NCBI RefSeq assembly: GCF_022376445.1
Contig: NW_025955103.1
Location: 1-64,000 of the forward strand
Direction of reading: 5' to 3'
DNA: 64,000 nucleotides
From: Fomitopsis serialis
Lineage: Eukaryota > Basidiomycota > Agaricomycetes > Polyporales > Fomitopsidaceae
A program made the position numbers and the translations under genes. The notes beneath the pieces were generated by a model that was not told the DNA's origin, ran no database searches, and worked only from the letters and a program-made list of their open reading frames with translations. Positions within the stretch are counted from its first letter, which is position 1; every line of letters begins with the position of its first letter. Below are positions 1 to 10,984 of this stretch, piece by piece.

Positions 1-67
1 TTCCCGCAGCGGTCTATTGCTTGGTCCTGTGCTCGACAAAGGCATGCATGTTGATGGTTGACTGCAG

Positions 68-876
68 ATCTATCGCTGCTGGCTCGTGTACACAGAATCA
101 CCACATAGGACAATCGTCGGGATCGTACCAGCTATACTATGGCTGGCATGGTTATCCATCGCAATCGTACTTCTTTATTACGCCGTGACCCTGAACACGG
201 CAACGTCGATCCCAGGAACTCTCGAAATCCAGCCTTTCGTCTATGCGTTCTACTCGACGACGTTAACAATCAATGTGTTCACAACGGGTACGTTGGCATT
301 TCCTCTACTTCATGTAACTGATCTGGCTGATCGTCAATAAAAGGCCTTGTCATTGTCAGACTCTGGAAATTTCATAGGCGTAATGCAGAGCTATTCTCGC
401 GAAGCTGGCGAGTCCCAGGCCGAATGGACTGGGCTCGGTACACCTTGATCATAGTGGAGTCGGCCCTTCTGTACACGGCGACTGTCGTCACTTGCATTGC
501 GCTGGATCTTGTGGGTACGAATGCGTACTATGGCATGACAGACATTGTAAGTGAAGACTCAGAGTGGAATCGGCACTTATACAACTTTCCTCTGACACAT
601 CCGATTTTGCAGAGTCTAGAAGCTGCCGGTATCACCTTCGACCTCATCATTATACGGATCTGGACGGGAGTATCAACAGAGCAGACTCAAGCTTTCATGG
701 ATACGGTGCAGCATGCATCCAAAGTGGTGGCGACTGCGCACGATGAACAAATCAAATCTGCTCCGTCAGCTTTCACGGCCCGGGATGTAAACACCTTGGA
801 CCTGACCCAGGCCCTCCCCGGTGATCATGACGATCAACTGGAGTGGCAGAGGAATGGCTCCGGAAACCATGTATGA
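68..876 (+). CDS. 7TM family protein, copy A (5' partial)
   Basis: This is the 3' part of a basidiomycete seven-transmembrane protein of unknown function, cut by the window edge. Three exons are visible (68-287, 344-546, 613-876), joined by GT-AG introns of 56 and 66 nt at the same positions and phases as the intact copies at 4155-5404 and 8858-10119. The visible protein (about 228 residues) starts at the end of TM3 (IYRCWLVY). It continues through TM4, TM5 and TM6 (LIIVESALLYTATVV), then TM7 followed by the family signature IIIRIWTGVSTEQTQAF and a hydrophilic tail ending at a TGA. TM1, TM2 and most of TM3 should lie upstream of base 1. Bases 1-67 should contain the end of the short exon 2 and an intron, but I could not place that junction with confidence. 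The visible part carries no stop or frameshift, so this copy may be functional. Confidence 0.75.
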
Positions 877-1451
877 TCGTTCAGACACAGGCCGCATATT
901 GCTAGACCACTGACTGTATTCATGATGGTGTACTTCGACTTTCGATTTCGGTAGGAGAAAACTGTACAATTAGAACTCGTGTCGTTCAAATCCCTCCAGG
1001 ATAATCAAGCAAATATGGCCGTCGAGATGTACATATGTTACGACTTACGTGAAGTTAATGAACCGTAACCCTGAGGACGACTGGGCGAACAAACAAGTAC
1101 AAAGACAATGAAGTACTGCTTCTTCCTCCTCCCGCCGACCGCACGACCGATCATCGACATCGTACACATATACTCTTCGGAACTGCTGTATAAACAGGCT
1201 TGATAACTGAACCGCATCCGCATCTCGCCGGTCACCCCTGAAATCATGACTGGGCTTGCCGCGGCGTGAACACATGCACTGCAAGTCCTGTTGGCGCTAA
1301 ACTACTGCTAGTCACTGACAGTGTTGAGACCCACCAAGTTTGCAGTTCGGGGTCTGGTGTGAGTGGCTAGTCGGGACTCGTCAATGTAAGCATTCGGCCA
1401 GTGACTCTGAGCCTGAGGCTACTGCACACCTAGCGCTAACGTCCGGGATGC
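877..1451. other. Intergenic: A to B, no gene seen
   Basis: The first exon of copy B (start codon and TM1), which should lie in the last 150 bases, is missing or unrecognisable. I see no other coding signal. Confidence 0.5.
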
Positions 1452-2548
1452 TGGCCGTGGATGCTCGTCGCCATAGCCTTCTTCGTCTTCGGCACTTGCG
1501 ACGTCTCATTCAACTTATACCACAACCTCATTGCATTCATATTCTATACGGGACCCGGTGGGGCAGATGCTGAATTTGACCGTCTGTCGACTTGGGTCAA
1601 CGTTATGCAGGTAAGTTATGTGGCTGTCTTCGAGCTGGGTCCTGCGCGTTGCATGTCTCATTGAATTCTTCCAGAGTGTATAATCCGATCTCAATATCGC
1701 CTTATCTGACGCAACCCTGGTGAGTATTGAAGTGAAGATAGCCTTACCACAACCGAATAGGTCGATTAACACACGTTGGTAGATTTACCGCTGCTGGCTC
1801 GTGTACGCGCATTCGCCTCGTCGGGCAGTTGTGGCCATTGCACCCGTCGTACTTTGGCTGGGATGGATTTCTTGCCCAATCGTAATCCTCTACTACATCT
1901 GCACCTTGAATGCAGTGACGTCTATACCTTCAACCGACGAGATCCAACCCTTCCTATATGTCTTCTATTTCTTGACACTCGCGATAAATCTCTTTACAAC
2001 GGGTATGTGCGCACACTCCATCTTTTAAGCACGACACTACTTACAGGTCTTATCATCCTCCGGCTCTGGAGGGTCCATAAGCGCACATCATCGTTCTTCA
2101 CGCGGAGTTGGCGAGGACCGAGTCGTTTGAGTTTCGCAGACGTCACTTTGATTATCATCGAGTCTGCGCTCCTGTACACGACAACCGTCATCATCTGCGT
2201 CGTGCTGGACTTGGCGAATAGCAACGCGTACTATGGCGCTACGGATGTCGTAAGTCATCTACGTGGTCCTCTGCTGTGTAGCGTTCTGATATGATCTGTG
2301 CTTTGCAGAGCCTTGAAGTAGCAGGGATATCATTCGATCTGATCATTATACGGATCTGGACAGGCGTGTCCACGGAACAGACGCAAGCCTTCACGGATAC
2401 GGTGGAGAATTTGTCGAAAATCAAGGCAGGAGCGAGCGAACAGGTCATCACCGCTCACTCGGGCTTCACGGACTTGAACACTTTGGATCTTGTGGCTTCC
2501 CGTGATGATATGGCCCAGTGGGGTGACGATGACGCGAACCCCGTCTGA
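1452..2548 (+). pseudogene. 7TM family pseudogene, copy B
   Basis: Five segments match the paralogous exons: 1452-1610 (TM2), 1675-1719, 1783-2002, 2047-2249 and 2309-2548. All keep GT-AG borders and the family's phases. Two defects are visible. The first exon lacks the start codon and TM1 and begins at a WPW before TM2. In the short 45-nt exon, the Trp codon that every intact copy has (SVW) is TAA at 1681-1683. The rest reads cleanly, including IIIRIWTGVSTEQTQAF and a tail ending in DDDANPV, so inactivation looks recent or a shorter product may still be made from a downstream start. A sequencing error could explain the stop but not the missing first exon. Confidence 0.75.
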
Positions 2549-3606
2549 TGTGTCCTGGCGATCTCCTGGTCTTGTTGGTAATCCAACGTACCGTAGATGG
2601 TGACTATACTAGGAGCGAATAGATTGAGTCGACATTGACTATACGACGTTCGGCCTAGTAGTATCCATGCAAGAGCAACCCGACATGATGCTCGATGGCT
2701 TAGCTCAGGTCCGGAGAACCAGCTCTCGGCATTGCTTGATGAAGTCTCTGTTGTTGTTGTGGCAGCTCAACCACACACGGTACATACGGCTGAGAATTCG
2801 CTGTAGATTTCAACTCGACGCTAGATTAGCGCGCAAAGTGTGGCGTGTGGCGAGCAAGTCGATTTGATCGAACCGTCATGAACCTGGGTCGTCGACTTCC
2901 TCTCATCTCCTCGCGCAAAGCCTCGAGTCGCAATAACACACGAGCGTCGACGTAATGCGAGTATTGGACTTTTCATCAACACATGGTGAATATCGCTGCA
3001 GAATGTTCACTGTAGTCCGAATACCGTGACTGCGTTAGCTCGTGTTCAACAGTTAGTTCCTTTAACCGCACATGTTCCTCGTCTAATCATCAACTTGAAG
3101 CGTGCTCACAGCGCGGATACATCGATAACGACCAAGTCCAGAAAGCGCAATGTGGTTACAACTCGGACCTTCCCGAGGTTGCGCGGGGCAGGTGCGCTAT
3201 TTCGGCTTGGGTGTGCAGAGCCGTCGAATGGGATCATGCAATTTGCACGGAGCGTGATACGGACGATATGTGCAGACCGCTGCCAATCTCTGCGCCGCGT
3301 CGTGTCGCTTGTTATAATACAGGGGCAGTCGCTTGGCATTCGTACAGGTGCGAGTGAGTGTTGGTTCACTCTGATTGTTTCCTACCTCTCGAGGACTGCG
3401 TCTATGTTCGTTGCTTGATGATGACATTCATATAAAGAACTCAAAAGCCCGAAGATCACAAATGCGCTCGCTCAAACGGGCGGCAAACAACTCCCAAATC
3501 TACCGTTCAAGACTCAACATGATCGTGGTCTCAGATGACTACTATGAGTCGGAATGACTCTGAGTCCATTTACCGAAGCTCAGGCTCAGTGACGGCAATC
3601 ATGGCG
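2549..3606. other. Intergenic: B to duplicated block, no gene seen
   Basis: I see no supportable coding region, RNA gene or repeat here. A run of open frame at 3026-3418 has no codon or homology support. Confidence 0.5.
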
Positions 3607-4085
3607 GACTTCTCTTTGGTCCTCACGTTCGACTCTTCGTAGCCTGGACTTTCGCATTGGGCCGCATATCAGCATCAGGGCTTGCTCGGAGCACCAGTAT
3701 ACCGGACACTCGGCTGCGCTGACGTTCACTCGGTTCCTGTTCAGTACTGGCCTGGGATGAAACACGAATTATCCTATCCTAGATTCAGTGTGGCCAGTGT
3801 GGACAAGGTTCAATCTGAAATATCCACTACTTTAAGGTTCGTCTCAAGGCAAACTTTGTACGGTCAGGCAATGTCTCATGGTTCTTTCTTCCAGGCATAT
3901 CTCGGATGGCGTTAGACTCACTAAGCCGGCTCCCATGATGTTGGACAGGCCTTATCATAAGCCTGTCATTGGGTCTCGACACATCTTATGCTGTTCTGCT
4001 CAACGCAACATAGACGCACAACATACCAGAACAGAGAAGCCTGTCAGTCCATCCACTCGCGGCGGTGCACTGCCATACCGATATG

Positions 4086-4092
4086 CATATAG
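4086..4092 (+). promoter_or_regulatory. TATA-like element of copy C
   Basis: CATATAG lies about 65 bp before the ATG at 4155. The matching position in copy D reads TATATA, and the surrounding sequence is conserved between the two copies. Confidence 0.4.
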
Positions 4093-4154
4093 AGCCTAGC
4101 TATACTCCACGCCTATGCATACCACGTCCCGCCTTCCACTGGTACCGCCACACA

Positions 4155-5404
4155 ATGGGGGCGCTCCCTATAGCAGAAGCGCAGCTGGTTGCGCTCTTCA
4201 TGCAGAGTGTGACCTACGGCGTCCACATGGTGACGTTCGCTATCTGCATATATACTTGGTTCAGTCGCTCGAGCAGCTCCTGGACATCGGCGTCGAGGAT
4301 TTGGTTGTCTGTCGCCATCGCCTTCTTCGTCATCGGCACTTGCGATGTCTCCTTCAATTTGTATCATAATCTCATGGCGTTCGTCCTCCCTACGGCGTCC
4401 TCCGGCGCAAACACTGTTTTTGATCAAGCGAGCAATTGGGTCAACGTGATTCGCGTACGTACATAGTGCATTGGGTCGACTTGTATGACTGATGCAAGGT
4501 TCGCTCTAGAGCGTTTGGTTCTATATCGGTGCTTCCCTCTCCGACGCAGCCTTGGTAAGGGCAATGTTTGAATATATGTATCTGCGTGTATTCACTTTTG
4601 CGTATGTAGATTTACCGGTGCTGGATGGTGTATGCCAGTTCACGCCATCGGGCGATAGTCGGAATAGTACCTCTGGTACTCTGGCTCGCATGCATAGCCT
4701 TCGCGGTAATGATTTTATACATCTTGGGCACTTTGGATGCGGATACCACTATACCCGAGATACCACAATTGCAGCCATACCTATACTCGTTCTATTTGAC
4801 GACAGTTGTCCTGAATCTCCTCACAACCGGTGCGTTGTCTTCCAGGTCCCTGGTGTATGACATAAACATTTCTGACGCTGTAGCATTGTCGGTCGCAGGT
4901 CTAATCATCTTTAGACTGTGGAGGGCTCATAAGCGCACTTCATCGTTCTTCACGCGGAGCTGGCGCGTTCGGAGTCGACTCAGCTTAGCGAATGTCATCT
5001 TGATTATGGTCGAATCCGCGCTTCTGTACACCACAACCGTCGTGATCAGCGTCGTCTTGGACCTTGCAAGATCGAATATGTACTACGGTGTCGCTGACAT
5101 TGTGAGTACTCTACAATTGATGACTGTTGTACCTGAGCTTTTGACGCTGATTCGTAATCTGTAGGGCCTCGAAGTCGCCGGCATTTCTTTCGATATGATC
5201 ATCATCCGTATCTGGACCGGGGTATCGACGGAGCAGACGCAGGCGTTCGCAGCAACTCTGCCAAACTTATCGAAGTCGAAAACGGAACCAGGGGACCAGG
5301 TCGTCTCTGTTCACTACGGCTCAGAAGATCTGAACGCGGCCGAGCTTGTGGTTTCCCGTGTCGAAGTGATCGAGTGGCAGGGAGCTGATGAGAACCCTGT
5401 CTGA
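4155..5404 (+). CDS. 7TM family protein, copy C
   Basis: Intact five-exon gene (4155-4454, 4510-4554, 4610-4829, 4899-5101, 5165-5404) encoding 335 residues; introns are 55-69 nt. The start MGALPIAEAQLVALF is shared with copy D, and copies E and F keep the ITEAQLVALF part. Seven hydrophobic segments are visible. Basic residues follow TM1, TM3 (RHR) and TM5 (RAHKR), which predicts an outside N-terminus and inside C-terminus, as in G-protein-coupled receptors; that is inference. TM6 carries VESALLYTTTVV, and TM7 is followed by IIIRIWTGVSTEQTQAF and a roughly 60-residue soluble tail. The family is widespread in agaricomycetes but has no proven function known to me. It is most like copy D, and about 550 bp of upstream sequence is duplicated with it. 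Confidence 0.85.
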
Positions 5405-5875
5405 TGTTTGACATCGTTCAGTGACCCTCGACTCCGCTGCTGCTCGTGATTCCTTCTTATGTATAACGGGTCATACAAAGTATGGTAAGGCTCTGTAGCA
5501 ACGTAGTATATGTATTCTGCGACGCTTGTACGAGGTACTGCGGTGCTACCAAACTTGAAAGCACAGACCCGTCGACCGTGCAACAGTATTTACCACTGAT
5601 TAGCTAAGGATTGGCTATTGCCCTCGTCAAACCACTGGTATTCACAAGACCAGTCACTTTTCTATCGGCGCGTTCACTTCGAATCCTGCGACAGGCGGAG
5701 CCAGGTCAACTATATGTGAACCTACAGCTATGCTACGTACAACATTCGAACACACGTCATACATAGCTTAGTGTGTACATCAGTGAGCAGCAAACACAGC
5801 GCTGTGCTTGACGCAAAGTTCGCAGACAGACTGGCAGCTTGCACCGTACAAACGAGAGCAGCCATTCCTGTCAAG
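5405..5875. other. Spacer between convergent copies C and H
   Basis: No gene. About 5500-5590 resembles about 10220-10300 downstream of copy D, so this spacer belongs to the duplicated segment. Confidence 0.5.
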
Positions 5876-6600
5876 AGTCGTTCTTGCCATCGACGAAGCA
5901 AATGGTGCGAAGGTTGTCAACAAAGGGCGATACTGCCCTGCTGTGCTCCACCGAAGTCGCCTCTCGGGTGTCTCGTCGTACTTCACGCTGTTTATCCAGC
6001 CCATATGCAAATCGTGGGCTCTGCTCCGCCGTGACGGCACGCTAGATCCGTATGACGACTTCGAATGTGATGCCGGCGAGCTCCGTGCCCAGATACTGAG
6101 GAAACGTCAGTCGCTGCGAGGTCGTCTCGTACAATGTTGCTTACAAGTTCACCGGTGCCGCAGTAAGCATCCGACATTGCGAGCTCAACGGCGACACTGG
6201 CTCCGATCGAGAGGGTAGTGCAGGCTGAACGAATATCCAAATGACACTCTTGACGCGGTCTGTGCCAAGCCAGCTGCTCCTGAAGAGGGCAGTGGTATGA
6301 TGGCCGGATGTACGTCCTAAATGCCATACACGATCAACTTGCCTGGACGTGGTCGTTTGAGCATACAAACTGAGGAATGTGTCTCGCGCTGAGCGCACCT
6401 GTCGCCATGTTCGATGCAGGGGTTGTGACGAGGTACATGGTCAAGTCCGGTCGAAGACATCCATGGCCACGACCCGGCAGTTCTGAGTGGGCCTCGGAGT
6501 GTAAACCAGGTATACACGCACTGGGTGACCGGTCACCTTGACGCCATACGAGATGGGTTCCATGCACAAAGCGACCAGCTGTCGGGGATGTACATAGGCG
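5876..6600 (-). pseudogene. 7TM family pseudogene, copy H (decayed duplicate of E)
   Basis: On the - strand this stretch follows copy E in order but is broken everywhere. About 6440-6600 retains a TM1-TM2 fragment (QLVALCMEPISYGV against QLVALFMESVSYGI). The short exon and most of the TM3-TM5 exon are absent. About 6250-6400 matches the end of TM5 and the following loop. About 6090-6230 matches TM6 (TTLSIGASVAVELA against YTLSVGVSIIVELA), and 5876-6090 matches the last exon and tail. Several frameshifts and deletions prevent any long open frame. Position and direction relative to copy C and the NDUFV1 fragment match E relative to D and NDUFV1, so H is the duplicate of E, not an independent insertion. 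Confidence 0.75.
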
Positions 6601-6808
6601 CATCGCTGCCAAGTACGTTCGGTATACGACAACAACGAGTCGCCGATTATGTCCTAGCACAATAAGCCAGACGCCTCGGCATTGCAGCATCATCAAATCA
6701 TATCTGACCTTAGAGCATAGTAATCCACACGAATCCCACGACCTTCACCATTGACGTGAACGTTTGAACCACGAGAAAGATGATCAGTCTCCCGAGTCGC
6801 GCTGGGGC

Positions 6809-7603
6809 CCCGACTGGCATCGACGAATTGCGGTCCATCATGTTCAATACATCGAGGTCGTGCCCTATCGGCAGGGTGTGCACTGCCCACAGGACTCGTG
6901 TTTGTGAAACTGGAGATAGTGCCAGTGCTGAGGTGCCAGAGAAGATAACGCAGAGAAAGGTACTTACGTGAGCGAAGCCTGCAACCGCCTCTCCCGTAGG
7001 TAGACTATAAAGCGACCTTTTCAAGTGGGGGAGGACGGTCACATATCATTGAGACAATGTTAGTGCTCTTGTTCATCGCGATGACTTCGCCCGTTCCGAT
7101 TGCAGGTCCTTGAGCGAGTCGTACTTAGTCGAGTCCTAGTGTCCGTTGCAGACCATAAAAGCCGACAAGCGTCTATTATGGTCGAGTCCATCCTGACGTA
7201 CGATATGAGTCTCCGGATAGACTAGAGTTCTCAAATCAACTCACAGTACCTCCTCACACCGCTTGATAGGCAGAACAGGGACGGAACTTCTGCTGGCAGG
7301 AATAATTCCGAGAAGCTTGTACCACCTGTGTACCACCCACTGATCAAATCGCCACAGTGCTTCTTCAAGAGGTCCTTGAGCGGAACACCCATCTCCTCAG
7401 CTCCTAGACGACACAGAGGTTATTCACATGCCAGCTGATGCAGTACAGCTTCGTACCCCGGTTCCGTGGGCGGCCAAAGCCCGCAAACCACTCTGAGCCG
7501 TGCCTGTACATACTAGATGGTTGGCGCTGGCACTACAACGGTCTCGACGTTCGCCAGCCTCCTGTGGTCGGACAGCTTGCCAAGCCGACGTCCGCGGGGA
7601 AAG
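6809..7603 (-). pseudogene. NDUFV1 3' fragment, pseudogene
   Basis: This is a truncated copy of the complex I 51-kDa subunit gene at 13332-15108. On the - strand it contains, in order, the second half of the long exon (breaking off at about 7603), the MDYDS exon and the beginning of the last exon with the remains of the iron-sulphur cysteine region (about 6818-6909). The conserved GLFGCPTT motif region has become GLASCPTT followed by a wrong frame. An insertion of about 60 bp interrupts the middle exon near 6990-7055, and the C-terminal third is deleted. There is no 5' end or presequence, so it cannot make a complex I protein. It sits beside 7TM copy H exactly as the real gene sits beside copy E. 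Confidence 0.85.
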
Positions 7604-8285
7604 TAGTAGTACTACTACCTTTGGCGGCTCTTCTGGTCTGTGACGGAGACAAAACAGAGACGTGGAGGTCCTGGTCCAGGCCGCGACAGTCCGTACCGGC
7701 GGTGGATACCGGGCCGAGGCCCGAGGATCCCTGAGACTGGGTCAATCGACTCGAAACATGCACTCGCAGCATCTATATACGTTCGCGTCGACATGCTTTG
7801 CTTTTGTATCACCCATCGTGAACGGCGTACAGGCGGTGTCCTACCAAACACTTTACATGGTACGTAGCTGATATCGCTGCTGAGGAAGACAGGTTGGCAG
7901 AGCTCAGGCTCGAGGGAGGCCCGGGGACATTCTTACAAGCTGTACATATCTGCTCGACTCGGACGGAGGACACCATAGCTCCAGGTCTCAAGTCACTTCA
8001 TACGGAATGGATGGCGGCAGGCTATCTCGTCACTGAGGCTGTGGCCGGACTGCCGCCGTTCGAGTGTCGTGGATCTCGGTGTCATCCCCCTGACTCGGAA
8101 AAGGCATCGTACGTACCAACCCACTAGTATTATATGGCTGATCGGGTACGCAGCCCCAGTCTGCTCATGTTCGTTCTTCGTAAAGGCAGAGGTATGCACT
8201 CTCACCATCGACCGCAAACGCATATTGCTAAGGCGACTGTCAGTAGCAGCCATATGTAGCCTGGCAATCGAGATCGGATGATCTG
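7604..8285. other. Spacer between the two duplication units, no gene
   Basis: Short open frames on both strands (for example 7640-7867) have no codon or family support. The left edge begins with a GTAGTAGTACTACTACC stretch, a small inverted repeat exactly where similarity to NDUFV1 stops, so this may be a rearrangement junction. Confidence 0.4.
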
Positions 8286-8767
8286 GATTGCCTCTCTGTG
8301 GTTCTTACGCTCGAGTTCTGTAGCCTGAACTCCTGCACTGGGCATGTATCAAGGGACCGGGCGTATTCGGAGCGCCACTATATTGGACAACCCGCCGTGC
8401 TGACATTATTCGGATCCTCTTCAGTGCTGGCCTAGGAATGGAAACGCGAGGTCTTCCACCGCAGACTCAGTGTGGTCAACTTAGGTGCGATTTGAAGGAT
8501 CCGCTCTACCTTAGCTCTACCGCAAGGTTCGTCTCAAATCAATATATGGTCAGGCAATGTCTGAATTGGATTTCTTGACTCCAGGCACATCTCGTCCGAC
8601 GTCAGACTGTCACACAGCACTCATGAGGTCGGACAGGTGTTATCGTAAGTCCACCGCTGGGTCACATCTGTTATTCTCGAGTCAACCTAACATAAGCATG
8701 TAACATATCGAGGATAGCGAAGCTGTCACGCCATGCACCCGCGGCAGTGCACCGCCATACCGACATG

Positions 8768-8773
8768 TATATA
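8768..8773 (+). promoter_or_regulatory. TATA box of copy D
   Basis: TATATA lies 85 bp upstream of the ATG at 8858, inside upstream sequence conserved with copy C. Confidence 0.45.
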
Positions 8774-8857
8774 GGGCACAACTCTACTCTATGTTCAAGG
8801 TATCAACGTTCTGCCACATACCACGTCCCGCCGAAGTCCCATTGGTACCGCCACACG

Positions 8858-10119
8858 ATGGGGGCGCTCCCTATAGCAGAGGCGCAGCTGGTCGCGCTCT
8901 TCATGCAAAGTGTAGCCTACGGCGTCCACTTGGTGACGTTCGCTATCTGCATATACACCTGGTTCCGTCGTTCGAGCAACTCCCGGACATCGGCGTCCAC
9001 GATTTGGTTGTGTGTCGCCATCGCCTTCTTCGTCATCGGCACTTGCGACGTCTCCTTCAACTTGTACCACAATCTCATGGCGTTCGTCCTCCCTGCTACA
9101 GCGTCCTCTGGCGCGAAGACTGTTTTTGACGATGCGGGCAATTGGGTAAACGTGATGCGCGTACGTAGTGCATTTGGCCAGCGTGTTTTGTGTGACTAAT
9201 GCAAAGTTCACTTCACAGAGTGTTTGGTTCTATATGAATGCTGCCCTCTCCGACGCAGCCTTGGTAAGGATAAAGTTGGGAAATACGTACATCAACGTGT
9301 ATTCACTCTTGCGTATCTAGATTTACCGGTGCTGGATGGTGTATGCCAATTCACGCCATCGGGCGATAGTCGGAATAGTACCTCTAGTACTCTGGCTCGC
9401 ATGCATAGCCTTTGCCGTCACGATTTTGTACTACCTGAGCACTGTGGGTGCGGATACCACTATACCCATGATCCCGCAACTGCAACCCTTCCTATACTCG
9501 TTCTATGTGACGACACTTGTGTTGAATCTCCTCACGACCGGTGCGTTGTATTCCAGGTTCCGACGTATGTCAAATGTGTCTCTGACGCTGTTGCATCGTC
9601 GGTCGCAGGTCTAATCATCGTCAGACTGTGGAAGATTCATAGGCGGACTTCAGCAGACTTCGCACAGACCTGGCGCGTTCGAAGTCCGAGTCGACTCAGC
9701 TTCGCGGATATCATCTTGATTATGGTCGAATCCGCGCTCCTGTACACCACGACCGTCGTGTTCTGCGTCGTCTTGGATCTTGCCAGGACAAATGTGTACT
9801 ACGGGATCACCGATATCGTGAGTCCCCCACATCGGACGACTGTCGTACAGCTTTTGACATTCTGGTTTGCCATTCGCAGAGCCTCGAAGTCGCCGGTATC
9901 TCCTTCGACATGATCATCATCCGTATCTGGACCGGGGTGTCGACGGAGCAGACGCAGGCATTCGCGGCAACCCTCCCCACCCCGTCAAAATTGACAATGG
10001 AACGGATGGAACAGGCAGCCTCTGTTCACTCAGGCTCGACGGATCTGCGCGTGATCGATCTTGCGGTTTCTCGTGTCGAAGTGGTCAAGTGGCAAGGATC
10101 TGACGAGAACCCTGTCTGA
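8858..10119 (+). CDS. 7TM family protein, copy D
   Basis: Intact five-exon gene (8858-9160, 9219-9263, 9321-9540, 9609-9817, 9880-10119) encoding 338 residues, with introns of 57-68 nt. It is the closest relative of copy C: same start (MGALPIAEAQLVALF), same TM3-TM4 stretch (MVYANSRHRAIVGIVPLVLW) and same signature IIIRIWTGVSTEQTQAF. Differences concentrate in the third cytoplasmic loop (KIHRRTSADFAQTWRV here, RAHKRTSSFFTRSWRV in C) and in the C-terminal tail. In a receptor-like protein those are the segments that would contact intracellular partners. It is convergent with copy E, 865 bp away. Membrane location is predicted; function is unknown. Confidence 0.87.
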
Positions 10120-10984
10120 TGCTTGGCGACCATCGACTACGGTGCTGGTCAAGATCCCCTTCTGCGTGGCAGGCTATGAACTACTTTTGTAACTTATATC
10201 CCGAGAGGTGAGGGACATAAAACATGTATTATACGACGCTTACACGAGATGCTGCGGCTACCGAACATGAAACCACGATCATGTCGAACGCAGCAGAACC
10301 ACACACCAGTCAATTCTGCCTTCGAATAGCCCCAGCTCTCCGCCGGTGAGCTTGTGGCGTCCTCTGCATCGAGGCCAAAGTCATTGAAGATTCATCAAGA
10401 GCCCATCGTTATGGCGGCTCACCGCAGTTCCACAGGGCCCGTCATACCCAGTGGTCATATCGAGGACAGTCGCCATACTCGTACCTGCGCTTCTAAAAGT
10501 GCCCATGTTGCCAGTCAAAGTGGTAGTGGTGTTCGGGAACCGTAGTCCTCTCTGTCCCGCGGTCGGGATGTTTTCCGTTGAAAAGTCGAACCTGACCACA
10601 TTGATCCACGCAACGACGTTCGCGGCTTGGACTTTCCTGGGGATCTGCAAGCTGGTTATGGGTGACTGTCGTTGTCTTTTGCATCGATGCTCGTGTTGGC
10701 ACCATCAACTCCTCACAACGTCTCCGTACTTCGCTTCTCTGCATCAGGGGTGTCACTCACAATACAGTGATAGGGGCGGAAGCCAGGTACAAAACAGTAT
10801 AGATGAGGCTACAAATACTCTACAACATTTCGTTATGGTACTATACAATGATACGCTTCATAGCATTACACCAATGAGCAGGAAAGCAACAAATTACTCA
10901 ACGAGGACGTCATTCAAACCTCGCGGCGTGCGTCGCAGTCGAACGTACTGACCGCCACTAACGCCGTCGCCGTCTAACAGACAC
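10120..10984. other. Spacer between convergent copies D and E
   Basis: No assignable gene. On the - strand 10381-10650 an open frame reads like a possible degraded coding piece (it contains ANVVAWINVVRFDF), but it has no start, splice context or family match. Confidence 0.4.

Larger units (their letters stand above)
3607..7603. repeat. Segmental duplication, unit 1 (decayed)
   Basis: This stretch is collinear with about 8286-14236. It contains, in the same order and orientation, a promoter region, a + strand 7TM gene (C), a spacer, a - strand 7TM gene (H, decayed) and the 3' part of NDUFV1 (pseudogene). Similarity is visible in non-coding parts too: upstream of C and D, downstream of their stops, and upstream of H and E (6596-6780 against about 12875-13075). 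Unit 1 is shorter because parts of H, its upstream region and NDUFV1 are deleted. Boundaries are approximate, found by eye. It ends abruptly at about 7603, inside an NDUFV1 exon. Confidence 0.8.

Noticed and set aside
7741..7871. Possible transmembrane exon near 7.8 kb
   Set aside because: A short hydrophobic stretch with an apparent donor, but nothing upstream or downstream continues it.
10381..10650. Possible membrane-protein remnant between copies D and E
   Set aside because: The frame looks protein-like but has no hydrophobic pattern matching a known family and no splice context.
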